Below, piece by piece: positions 1-5,077 of a DNA stretch of 5,077 bases (positions are counted from its first letter, which is position 1; the number at the start of each line of letters is the position of its first letter). The notes beneath the pieces were generated by a model. It ran no database searches and was not told where the DNA came from. It was given only the letters and a program-made list of their open reading frames with translations. The stretch is from Acidobacteria bacterium UBA7540. Its GTDB lineage: Bacteria; Acidobacteriota; Terriglobia; UBA7540. The stretch lies in assembly GCA_002478145.1 (NCBI GenBank), contig DLMI01000111.1, positions 1 to 5,077 on the forward strand. Reading direction: 5' to 3'. The position numbers and the translations under genes were made by a program.

Positions 1-1683
1 AATATTTCCCGGATGGCTATCTCGAGCGACGATCCGGTGCACATGCTGGGCCAGATTGTCGGAGAAATCCAAAAGAATTTCAGCTTCGATCATATTGGCA
101 TCGGCTTGCTCGATTACGGTACGAAGGAGATTGAAATTAAGGCCGAAGCCGGCGCAACGGCGCACGCCATGGGCAGACGAATTCCGCTCGGGATCGGCAT
201 CCTCGGACGCGTCGCGCGGACTGGTGAACGGGCTCTGGTGCAAAACGGCGTCGAAGGACAGATTGGCGCGATCTTGCCCGAATCGCGTTCTGTGCTGTGC
301 ATTCCCATCACTTACGGCGAAACGCTTTTGGGCGCGCTGAACATCGAAAGCCGTAATGAGAGCCCATTCTTTCCGCAGGACGTCCTAATCCTCAACACGC
401 TGGCGGACCTGCTGGCCACCGCTCTCCACAATGCCTTTGTCTTCCAGAAGCTGCAACAGCAATCGATCACCGATGGCCTGACTGGAATCAAAACCCGGCG
501 TTTCTTCTGGGAAGCGCTGTCGGCCGAGTGGAAGCGCGCTTCCCGCTCGGGAAGGCCGTTCTCCGTGGTTCTGATCGACCTCGACAAGTTCAAGGAAGTG
601 AACGACACCATGGGGCACTTCGAAGGCGATCTCGTCCTGGCTCGTGTAGGACGGCTGTTGGAACAAAAGTCGCGCCAGTCCAACGTGGTCGCTCGCTACG
701 GTGGGGACGAGTTCATTATCCTCATGCCGGAAACCGGTCCGGAGCAGGCTGAGGTTCTGGCCGAACGCTTGCGCCAGTGGATTACCACGGACCCCATGCT
801 CAGCGAACACCACATCACCGGCAGCTTCGGCGTGGCCAGCTTCCCAATGCACGGTTTCTCCATTGAGGACATCATCCGCGTGGCCGACGCTGGCATGTAT
901 GTTTCCAAGCGTTCGGGCGGCAACCGTGTCTCCGCAGCTGAAGAGTTCGCCGGTGGCGAAGAGTTCGCTTCGCAACGCCAACAGATCTCCACCTATATCG
1001 AAGGCTTTCTGCAGCGTGAGCACAACGGGCCCGAACATCTGGAAGAACTGGGTTCGATGTTGATTAAATTCTGTGGCGGCGAAGAAGACTGCAATGTGCC
1101 GCTGCTGAAAGAATCGATTGAAGTTCTCAGCCGCGCGGCGGAATCTCGCGAGCTGCGAACCGCGGGCCACGGCGATCTTGTAGCGCGCTACACTGAAATT
1201 CTTGCCAAGGCCCTCCACTTACCCCCGGAGGAAATTACCGATCTGGTTTACGCCGCCCGTATCCACGACGTCGGAAAAATCTTCGTACCTGAGCGCATTC
1301 TGAACAAGCCCGGCCCACTTACCGACGACGAATTTTTCCTGGTCCGAATGCACGCCCGTGTGGGAGCCGAAATCGCCGGCATCCTGCCGAATAGCGCCAT
1401 GATCCGCCAGGCGATCGAACATCATCACCAGCGCTTCGATGGCACCGGCTATCCAGACGGCGCCAAAGGTGAGCAGATTCCCTTGTGGGCGCGCATCATT
1501 GCCCTCGCCGACGCCTACGCCAACATGCTGACCGAGCAATCGATCGCCGCGGCACGCACTCCCGAACAGGCCCTCGACGAACTCGCCAAAATGAGCGGCA
1601 CAGGTTTCGATGGTATGCTCGTCCGTTTGTTGTTGCGCGAACTGAAGTCGGAACGAACATCCTCGTCGAGCATGGGAAGCTGA
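1..1683 (+). CDS. GAF-GGDEF-HD-GYP c-di-GMP turnover protein (5' end probably outside the window)
   Basis: Probable cytoplasmic signalling protein that makes and/or breaks cyclic di-GMP. Numbering from the ATG at 13: a GAF sensor domain spans about 10-140. A GGDEF diguanylate cyclase domain spans about 150-308, with metal ligand D189, N197 and D206 in the nucleotide pocket, and an intact GGDEF signature at 230-234. A linker follows (about 310-375), then an HD-GYP phosphodiesterase domain (about 378-510) with H386, HD at 418-419, H447, HH at 471-472, GTGYP at 477-481 and D500. Two deviations are visible. The inhibitory I-site expected as RxxD reads RQSN (221-224), and the Glu of the usual HHE motif is Gln473. 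The frame stays open back to base 1 (N-I-S-R before the Met) and the ATG has no ribosome binding site, so the real start is probably upstream. Domain identity is firm; the direction of net activity is inference. The family resembles acidobacterial proteins. Confidence 0.93.
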   Translation, partial: NISRMAISSDDPVHMLGQIVGEIQKNFSFDHIGIGLLDYGTKEIEIKAEAGATAHAMGRRIPLGIGILGRVARTGERALVQNGVEGQIGAILPESRSVLCIPITYGETLLGALNIESRNESPFFPQDVLILNTLADLLATALHNAFVFQKLQQQSITDGLTGIKTRRFFWEALSAEWKRASRSGRPFSVVLIDLDKFKEVNDTMGHFEGDLVLARVGRLLEQKSRQSNVVARYGGDEFIILMPETGPEQAEVLAERLRQWITTDPMLSEHHITGSFGVASFPMHGFSIEDIIRVADAGMYVSKRSGGNRVSAAEEFAGGEEFASQRQQISTYIEGFLQREHNGPEHLEELGSMLIKFCGGEEDCNVPLLKESIEVLSRAAESRELRTAGHGDLVARYTEILAKALHLPPEEITDLVYAARIHDVGKIFVPERILNKPGPLTDDEFFLVRMHARVGAEIAGILPNSAMIRQAIEHHHQRFDGTGYPDGAKGEQIPLWARIIALADAYANMLTEQSIAAARTPEQALDELAKMSGTGFDGMLVRLLLRELKSERTSSSSMGS

Positions 1684-1701
1684 TTCCCACCGACTTGCAA
1701 C

Positions 1702-1720
1702 AGGAAACTAGGAACAGGAA
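1702..1720 (+). repeat. Triple AGGAA purine-rich leader repeat
   Basis: AGGAA occurs three times (1702-1706, 1710-1714, 1716-1720) in the 55-bp gap before the reductase gene, within a loosely repeated ACAGGAAA unit. The last copy ends 18 bases before the ATG at 1739, so it is poorly placed as a Shine-Dalgarno. It may be a degenerate short tandem repeat or a weak ribosome-loading patch. Confidence 0.3.
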
Positions 1721-1738
1721 ATTACAAACTACTTTCCC

Positions 1739-2521
1739 ATGTCCATTTCTCTTTCTCTCTCCGGCAAAGTTGCTTTGGTTACGGGTGGGTCGCGCGGCAT
1801 CGGCGCAGCCACGGTGCGTCTTTTCACTGCGTCGGGCGCGAAGGTTGCATTCAGTTACCAGAAGGCACGTTCGCAAGCGGAAACTCTAGCGAAAGAGTGC
1901 GGCGAGGCAAATTGCCATGCGGTCGCCAGCAGCCTGAACGATCCGGATTCCGCTCGTGCGTTGGTGGCGGAAGCGATCAAGCACTTCGGTAGGATCGACA
2001 TTCTCGTCGCCAATCACGGCGTTTGGCCAGCGGAAGATGTTGCCATCGAGAAGATGACCGATGAGCAATGGCGCTCCACCATCTCCATCAACCTCGATGC
2101 AGTGTTTGGTCTGGTGAAGCACACCGTAGCGCAAATGAAGGCGCAGCCCCGCAACGGCTCTGTCGCCGGCCACATCGTGCTCATCAGTTCCACCAGCGGC
2201 CAGCGCGGTGAGGCTTTCCACTGCGATTACTCCGCCACCAAGGGTGCCCTTATCAGCATGGTGAAAGGACTATCGACGGAATTAGCTTCATCGGGAATCT
2301 ACGTGAACTCCGTTGCCCCCGGTTGGGTCGATACGGATATGTCAAGGCCCGCCATTGATGACCCGAAAAGCGGTGAAGAAATCCGCCGCACCATCCCTCT
2401 GGGACGCGTCGGCACGCCGGAGGAGATTGCAGCCCCGGTCCTGTTTCTCTGCACCGAATATGCCAGCTTCATCACCGGCGAGGTCTTCAACGTAAATGGA
2501 GGCGCCGTTCTCGTCGGATAG
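1739..2521 (+). CDS. SDR family oxidoreductase (FabG-like, classical short-chain dehydrogenase)
   Basis: A 260-residue classical short-chain dehydrogenase/reductase, a cytoplasmic NAD(P)(H)-dependent carbonyl/alcohol oxidoreductase. The Rossmann glycine motif TGGSRGIG lies at 15-22. The catalytic tetrad is visible as N118, S151, Y164 and K168 (YSATK), and the PG motif after the active site is at 194-195. Arg19 in the glycine motif and the basic residues after strand 2 (around 40-44) suggest NADP(H), as in FabG. The usual NNAG motif is ANHG at 91-94. Length and C-terminus (FITGEVFNVNGG) fit FabG-like enzymes, but many SDRs of this type are not the fatty-acid-synthesis FabG, so the substrate cannot be named. 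It starts 55 bp after the upstream c-di-GMP gene on the same strand and may be co-transcribed with it. The start is the ATG just before the first beta strand. The nearest AGGAA is 18 bases upstream, too far for a normal Shine-Dalgarno. Confidence 0.93.
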   Translation: MSISLSLSGKVALVTGGSRGIGAATVRLFTASGAKVAFSYQKARSQAETLAKECGEANCHAVASSLNDPDSARALVAEAIKHFGRIDILVANHGVWPAEDVAIEKMTDEQWRSTISINLDAVFGLVKHTVAQMKAQPRNGSVAGHIVLISSTSGQRGEAFHCDYSATKGALISMVKGLSTELASSGIYVNSVAPGWVDTDMSRPAIDDPKSGEEIRRTIPLGRVGTPEEIAAPVLFLCTEYASFITGEVFNVNGGAVLVG

Positions 2522-2658
2522 CGGCTCATCGGGCTCCCGCCGCCGATCTTGCCCCGGGAAGTGACTCCAACAGTTTTTCCTGCATCCAACCCGTTGTCGA
2601 AACCAATACGCGGAAGTACGCACTGTGCGCCGCACTCCGCAATTCCGCCGCAAGCAGC

Positions 2659-2664
2659 TACAAT
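2659..2664 (+). promoter_or_regulatory. Possible -10 box upstream of the LolA-like gene
   Basis: TACAAT matches the sigma-70 -10 consensus TATAAT at five of six positions. It sits 32 bases before the ATG at 2697, which would give a 5' leader of roughly 25-30 bases. No convincing -35 hexamer lies 16-18 bases upstream. If real, transcription would begin downstream of the alternative GTG at 2625, favouring the ATG as the start. Confidence 0.3.
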
Positions 2665-2696
2665 TCCTGTTCGGAGTTTCACCACTGGCCGGTTGC

Positions 2697-3554
2697 ATGA
2701 GACATCTGCTTCTTATCGCTGCGCTCGCCTTCGTGTTGGCTGCGTGCGTCCCTAGCGTGCCTTTCGCTTCAGCCCAAGCGGACGCGAAGGCTCCTGCGAA
2801 CTCTGGTGCCGCAACCAATGCATCAATCCCCCCCGATCAGGAAAACGCTCAGAAGGCTCGCGAACTGCTCGATCAAGCCATTCAGGCCTTGGGCGGACAA
2901 GCCTACTTAAGCGTTCACGATATGCAGGAGCAGGGCCGCACCTACAGCTTTTATCACGGACGTCCTTCGAGCAACGGTGTCTTCTTCTGGCGATTCCTGG
3001 AGTTCCCTGACAAGGAGCGGATCGAACTCACCCCGCAGCGCGACATCGCATACATCTACACCGGCGACAAGGGTTACGAGGTCACCTACAAGGGCCCCCG
3101 CGCCGTTGAAAAAAAAGATCTCGAAGACTACCTGCGGCACCGCAGGTTCTCCCTGGAAACGATATTGCGATCTTGGGTGAACGATCCCACCGTGGCGCTA
3201 TTCTTCGATGGCACCGCGCTAGCTGGCAGCCTCGCTGCGCAGCGCGTTACGCTGATCAATTCGAAGAATGAGTCCGTGAGCGTCTACTTCGATATTGATT
3301 CGCATCTACCCATCAAGAAGACTTATTCCTGGCGGGACCCCGTTGACAAAGAGCGCAATCTGGAAGAAGAAACCTACAACGGATACCGACTCGTGCAAGG
3401 TGTGATGACGCCCTTTGGATTCACTCGCTACTTCAACGGAGATATGCAAACCGAGCGTTTCGTGACTTCTGCCAGTTACAATCAGGCGCTCAATCCGGCA
3501 ATGTTTGACGCCAATTCAGGCTACAATCCAAATAAAACCCCTGGCAAACATTAA
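2697..3554 (+). CDS. Exported LolA-like putative lipoprotein (outer-membrane lipoprotein-sorting type)
   Basis: A 285-residue exported protein of unknown exact role. The N-terminus has a basic start (MRH), a hydrophobic segment and a possible lipobox LAAC ending at Cys17. A signal peptidase I site near ASAQA (24-28) is an alternative. After a low-complexity Ala/Pro/Asn linker (about 28-48), the body (about 50-275) reads like the LolA-like beta-sheet fold used by lipoprotein-sorting and carrier proteins. Its elements are a helix ending in ALGGQAYL, then strands carrying WRFLEFPDKERIEL, YIYTGDKGYEVTY, VYFDIDSHLPIKKTYSW and the VQGVMTPFGFTRYFNG region. It resembles a family I recall from acidobacteria, but no family was confirmed. 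The ATG at 2697 was chosen over an in-frame GTG at 2625 because it places the signal peptide at the very N-terminus and follows a possible -10 box. No good Shine-Dalgarno is present. The gene contains runs of 7 C and 8 A, but the frame is intact. Confidence 0.85.
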   Translation: MRHLLLIAALAFVLAACVPSVPFASAQADAKAPANSGAATNASIPPDQENAQKARELLDQAIQALGGQAYLSVHDMQEQGRTYSFYHGRPSSNGVFFWRFLEFPDKERIELTPQRDIAYIYTGDKGYEVTYKGPRAVEKKDLEDYLRHRRFSLETILRSWVNDPTVALFFDGTALAGSLAAQRVTLINSKNESVSVYFDIDSHLPIKKTYSWRDPVDKERNLEEETYNGYRLVQGVMTPFGFTRYFNGDMQTERFVTSASYNQALNPAMFDANSGYNPNKTPGKH

Positions 3555-3583
3555 AGAATTTCCGGCAACAGCACCCCTCCCGA

Positions 3584-3593
3584 ACCGGCCGGT
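3584..3593. repeat. 10-bp perfect palindrome ACCGGCCGGT
   Basis: A self-complementary 10-mer 30 bases after the stop of the LolA-like gene, in the gap before lpxC. It could be a regulator binding site or chance in a GC-rich spacer. There is no T tract, so it is not an intrinsic terminator. Confidence 0.25.
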
Positions 3594-3641
3594 CGAGGCT
3601 TAACTCCCTGAGAAACCTGCATTTAGCGACTGGCATGATCC

Positions 3642-3647
3642 GATAAT
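3642..3647 (+). promoter_or_regulatory. Possible -10 box upstream of lpxC
   Basis: GATAAT matches TATAAT at five of six positions and lies about 110 bases before the lpxC start. The only hexamers at a suitable upstream distance (around 3617-3624) are poor -35 matches. If used, the lpxC mRNA would have a leader of about 100 bases containing the hairpins at 3671-3701. Confidence 0.22.
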
Positions 3648-3670
3648 CAATCAGATTCCACCCCGACTCT

Positions 3671-3693
3671 AAGCGGCACACTGTGGCTTTTTT
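3671..3693 (+). terminator. Weak intrinsic-terminator-like hairpin with T6 tract
   Basis: AAGC (3671-3674) can pair with GCTT (3686-3689), and CAC (3677-3679) with GTG (3683-3685), around a short ACT loop with a GG bulge on the left arm; six T follow (3688-3693). The stem is short and bulged, so termination would be inefficient. It lies 117 bases after the LolA-like gene and 65 bases before lpxC, and shares bases with an alternative hairpin (3680-3701). Confidence 0.3.
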
Positions 3694-3701
3694 ACCACAG
3701 T
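3680..3701 (+). promoter_or_regulatory. 7-bp inverted repeat in the lpxC leader
   Basis: ACTGTGG (3680-3686) and CCACAGT (3695-3701) are perfect inverted copies around an 8-base T-rich loop (CTTTTTTA). As RNA this hairpin would take up bases of the terminator-like stem at 3671-3693 and place the T6 tract in its loop, so the two folds exclude each other. As DNA it could be an operator. Only the repeat itself is seen; its function is unknown. Confidence 0.35.
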
Positions 3702-3757
3702 CATGAAATCACTCGCCGCTGTAATCTATTCATTCACTGGGACATACCAAACCCCAT

Positions 3758-4669
3758 TTGATTCAGGAGCAGACAATCCGCTCGACCGTGGAATGCAGTG
3801 GGATTGGCCTGCACAGCGGTGCGCCTGTCAGTATGCGAATTCTTCCCGCTCCTCCGGGTACGGGAATTGTATTTCGCCGCGTCGACCTGGACGACTTCGA
3901 GGTCGAGGCCAACAGCCGCAACGTAGCCCGCGTCAGCTACGCTACCAGCCTGATGAAAAAGGGCGTTTTAATCTCCACCACCGAGCACCTGCTCTCCGCC
4001 TTCACCGGCCTCGGCGTTGACAACGCCATCGTCGAGCTGGATAACCTTGAACTGCCAATTCTCGACGGCAGTGCTCTCCCGTTTGTGGATCTAATCCAAA
4101 AGGTTGGTATCCGCAAGCAGCGGCGGCCGCGCCGTTATATGAAGATTCTTCGCGAAGTGGAGATGCGCGAGGGCAACAAGTTTATCTCGGTCTATCCCGC
4201 TGACAGCTACTCCGTTTCTTATTCAATCAATTTTCCTCACCCGCTCATCGGGAAAGAGACTTTTCAGGTCGAACTTTCCAACGGCAGCTACCTGCGGAAT
4301 ATCGCCGCGGCCCGCACCTTCGGCTCGCGGGCAGACGAGAAAGCGATGCGCAATATGGGACTGATCCGCGGCGCATCCCGGGAAAATTGCATCGTGCTGA
4401 CTCGCGATGGAGTGGAAAATGGACCGCTCCGCTTCTCTGACGAATTCGTCCGCCACAAAGTTCTGGATTTGGTAGGCGACCTCGCGCTGCTGGGTAAGCC
4501 GATCTTAGGCAAGATCGTCGCTGATCGCGCCGGCCATGCCATGCACACGGCCCTGGTCTCCCGCATCCTCCGCGACCAAACCTTGTGGGAGGAAGTCACG
4601 CTGCCAAAGGAGCCGGCAGCCGAGGCGAGACCTTATAGTGCTCAAGCTGCGGCCGGCTCTTCGGTATGA
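3758..4669 (+). CDS. lpxC: UDP-3-O-acyl-N-acetylglucosamine deacetylase LpxC
   Basis: A zinc amidase that removes the acetyl group from UDP-3-O-acyl-GlcNAc, the committed step of lipid A synthesis, acting in the cytoplasm. At 303 residues it matches the usual LpxC length (E. coli 305). The early motif SGIGLHSG (14-21) and TTEHLLSA (74-81) supply the catalytic Glu76 and zinc ligand His77. AARTF lies at 184-188, and HKVLDLVGD (233-241) supplies zinc ligands His233 and Asp237. The AGHAMH segment supplies the catalytic His260. All active-site residues expected from the family are present. The start is TTG at 3758: the frame has a stop at 3722-3724 and no ATG or GTG between it and the family's conserved N-terminus. 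No good Shine-Dalgarno precedes it (GGGA at 3739-3742 is too far). The C-terminal tail (about 285-303) is rich in Ala and Pro. A small gene on the other strand converges 35 bp downstream. Confidence 0.97.
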   Translation: MIQEQTIRSTVECSGIGLHSGAPVSMRILPAPPGTGIVFRRVDLDDFEVEANSRNVARVSYATSLMKKGVLISTTEHLLSAFTGLGVDNAIVELDNLELPILDGSALPFVDLIQKVGIRKQRRPRRYMKILREVEMREGNKFISVYPADSYSVSYSINFPHPLIGKETFQVELSNGSYLRNIAAARTFGSRADEKAMRNMGLIRGASRENCIVLTRDGVENGPLRFSDEFVRHKVLDLVGDLALLGKPILGKIVADRAGHAMHTALVSRILRDQTLWEEVTLPKEPAAEARPYSAQAAAGSSV

Positions 4670-4673
4670 CACG

Positions 4674-4684
4674 CTAAGACTTAG
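4674..4684. repeat. Short inverted repeat CTAAG-A-CTTAG between convergent genes
   Basis: A 5-bp inverted repeat with a single-base centre, five bases after the lpxC stop. Its GACTTAG half recurs as a direct repeat at 4702-4708, over the stop codon of the converging minus-strand gene. The one-base loop prevents an RNA hairpin and no T tract follows, so it is not a standard terminator. No other terminator is visible in this 35-bp gap. Confidence 0.25.
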
Positions 4685-4704
4685 GACCAAAGCCACAGGC
4701 CGAC

Positions 4705-4941
4705 TTAGTCCGCGGGCTCGCAAGGCGCTTCCCCGGTTTCATGAACAGGTTCTGGCTGTTCTTCGAGCAAGCGGTGTAATTCCGCACGGGTTTGATTGAT
4801 AAGCGCTGCGGCAAATTGACGCGCGGACTGCTGGCCTTCAGGAGACAAATCCTTGACCCGAAGATTCAGAAAAGGAATATCTCCTTCAAACCAGCGCAAA
4901 GTTTTTTGGACACGGGTGACCCGATAAGTACTGGGCAACAT
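4705..4941 (-). CDS. Small uncharacterised protein, 78 residues
   Basis: I do not recognise this protein. It is a soluble-looking chain with no signal peptide or membrane segment. The N-terminal third is mixed (MLPSTYRVTRVQKTLRWFEG), followed by a short strand-like stretch (IPFLNLRVKDL). A probable amphipathic helix (about 33-62, SPEGQQSARQFAAAL onward) precedes an acidic, proline-containing tail ending in PCEPAD. Evidence that it is real: a strong Shine-Dalgarno (GGAGGG) with 8 bases of spacing before the ATG, and an independent position converging on lpxC. Against: it is short, no family is known to me, and G/C at third codon positions is only about half (hand count), apparently lower than in lpxC. 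The start lies inside a perfect 9-bp inverted repeat that could control translation. In-frame stops just upstream make 4941 the most upstream ATG. Confidence 0.6.
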   Translation of the reverse strand: MLPSTYRVTRVQKTLRWFEGDIPFLNLRVKDLSPEGQQSARQFAAALINQTRAELHRLLEEQPEPVHETGEAPCEPAD

Positions 4942-4977
4942 GGCAACAGCCCTCCGGTATCTCTACAGGTTGCCATG
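4939..4977 (-). promoter_or_regulatory. 9-bp inverted repeat enclosing the ribosome binding site and start codon
   Basis: CATGGCAAC (4939-4947) and GTTGCCATG (4969-4977) are perfect inverted copies separated by 21 bases. In the minus-strand mRNA the start codon AUG would lie in the stem and the GGAGGG Shine-Dalgarno in the loop, a layout compatible with translational control. As DNA it could instead be a regulator's operator between two divergent genes. The repeat is seen directly; the role is inference. Confidence 0.4.
4950..4955 (-). promoter_or_regulatory. Shine-Dalgarno site of the small minus-strand gene
   Basis: On the minus strand the bases read GGAGGG, followed by eight bases (CTGTTGCC) and the ATG at 4941-4939. 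This is the best ribosome binding site in the window and the main reason for trusting the small gene and its start. Confidence 0.6.
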
Positions 4978-5077
4978 GGAATGCGCGGGCGTGAGTTACC
5001 AATTGAATACCGTCTATTGGACGGCGGCCGAGCCTGGCCCTGCCAGCTTGCCTTTGGATCCGGGAATTTGTTGCTCC
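4975..5077 (+). CDS. Possible 5' end of a rightward gene running off the window
   Basis: From ATG 4975 (or ATG 4981) an open frame of 34 codons continues to the right edge without a stop. Its translation looks protein-like (begins MGMRGRELPIEYRLLDGG, then an AWPCQLAFGSG stretch), but I do not recognise a family. An AGG at 4967-4969 is the only ribosome binding hint. If real, it would be divergent from the small minus-strand gene with start codons only about 33 bp apart, leaving little room for promoters. A minus-strand frame across the same bases is also open but reads less naturally. A weak call. Confidence 0.3.
   Translation, partial: MGMRGRELPIEYRLLDGGRAWPCQLAFGSGNLLL

Noticed and set aside
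385..1218. Long minus-strand open frame across the c-di-GMP gene
   Set aside because: It is antisense to clear GAF, GGDEF and HD-GYP coding sequence and its translation shows no recognisable domain; an expected shadow in GC-rich DNA.
2528..2547. ATCGG/CCGAT inverted repeat after the reductase gene as a terminator
   Set aside because: The stem is only 5 bp with a 10-base loop and no T tract follows.
2625..2696. Upstream GTG start for the LolA-like gene
   Set aside because: It would put 24 basic residues before the signal peptide. A GGAAG at 2612-2616 is fairly well placed, so it is not impossible, but the ATG gives a normal signal sequence.
2342..2818. Minus-strand open frame across the reductase 3' end, the gap and the LolA-like 5' end
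   Set aside because: It overlaps two well-supported genes on the other strand and has no family features.
3703..4020. Rightward open frame starting just after the lpxC leader hairpin
   Set aside because: Most of it lies over lpxC in another frame, it has no ribosome site, and its later part reads like an out-of-frame Arg/Pro-rich translation. A short leader peptide at its start cannot be excluded but has no support.
4869..4976. 36-codon minus-strand frame starting at the ATG in the outer arm of the inverted repeat
   Set aside because: It overlaps the better-supported small gene in another frame and has no ribosome binding site of its own that I can see.
5014..5046. Small hairpins near the right edge (CCGTC/GACGG and CTGGC/GCCAG)
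   Set aside because: Five-base stems without T tracts, lying inside a possible coding frame; expected by chance at this GC content.

Overview
The window looks like ordinary chromosomal DNA of a diderm (Gram-negative-type) bacterium with moderately high GC. The best guess is an Acidobacteriota member of the Koribacter/Terriglobia kind. That placement rests on remembered resemblance of the first protein (GAF, GGDEF and HD-GYP domains in one chain) and of the third (a LolA-like lipoprotein) to acidobacterial families, and on the presence of lpxC; no database search was run.

Layout from left to right. (1) The 3' part of a gene for a GAF-GGDEF-HD-GYP protein of cyclic-di-GMP turnover fills 1-1683; its reading frame is still open at the left edge, so the true start is probably outside. 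(2) After 55 bp, a complete classical short-chain dehydrogenase/reductase (1739-2521) follows on the same strand. (3) A 175-bp gap with a possible -10 box leads to a gene (2697-3554) for an exported, probably lipid-anchored protein of the LolA-like outer-membrane lipoprotein-sorting type. (4) A 203-bp gap holds a weak terminator-like hairpin, an overlapping alternative hairpin and a possible promoter. It leads to lpxC (3758-4669), the committed step of lipid A synthesis, which appears to use a TTG start. (5) A small uncharacterised gene of 78 codons converges on lpxC from the other strand (4941-4705). It has a strong ribosome binding site and a perfect 9-bp inverted repeat that includes its start codon. 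(6) Beyond it a rightward open frame runs off the right edge and may be the beginning of another gene.

Two of the genes serve the cell envelope (LolA-like protein and LpxC). The c-di-GMP protein and the reductase have no obvious functional tie to them beyond shared orientation. I see no mobile element, CRISPR array, RNA gene, toxin-antitoxin pair or defence system. The points most worth a second look are the altered motif residues of the c-di-GMP protein, the start and leader of lpxC, and the start-codon hairpin of the small minus-strand gene. I do not see an undescribed system here.
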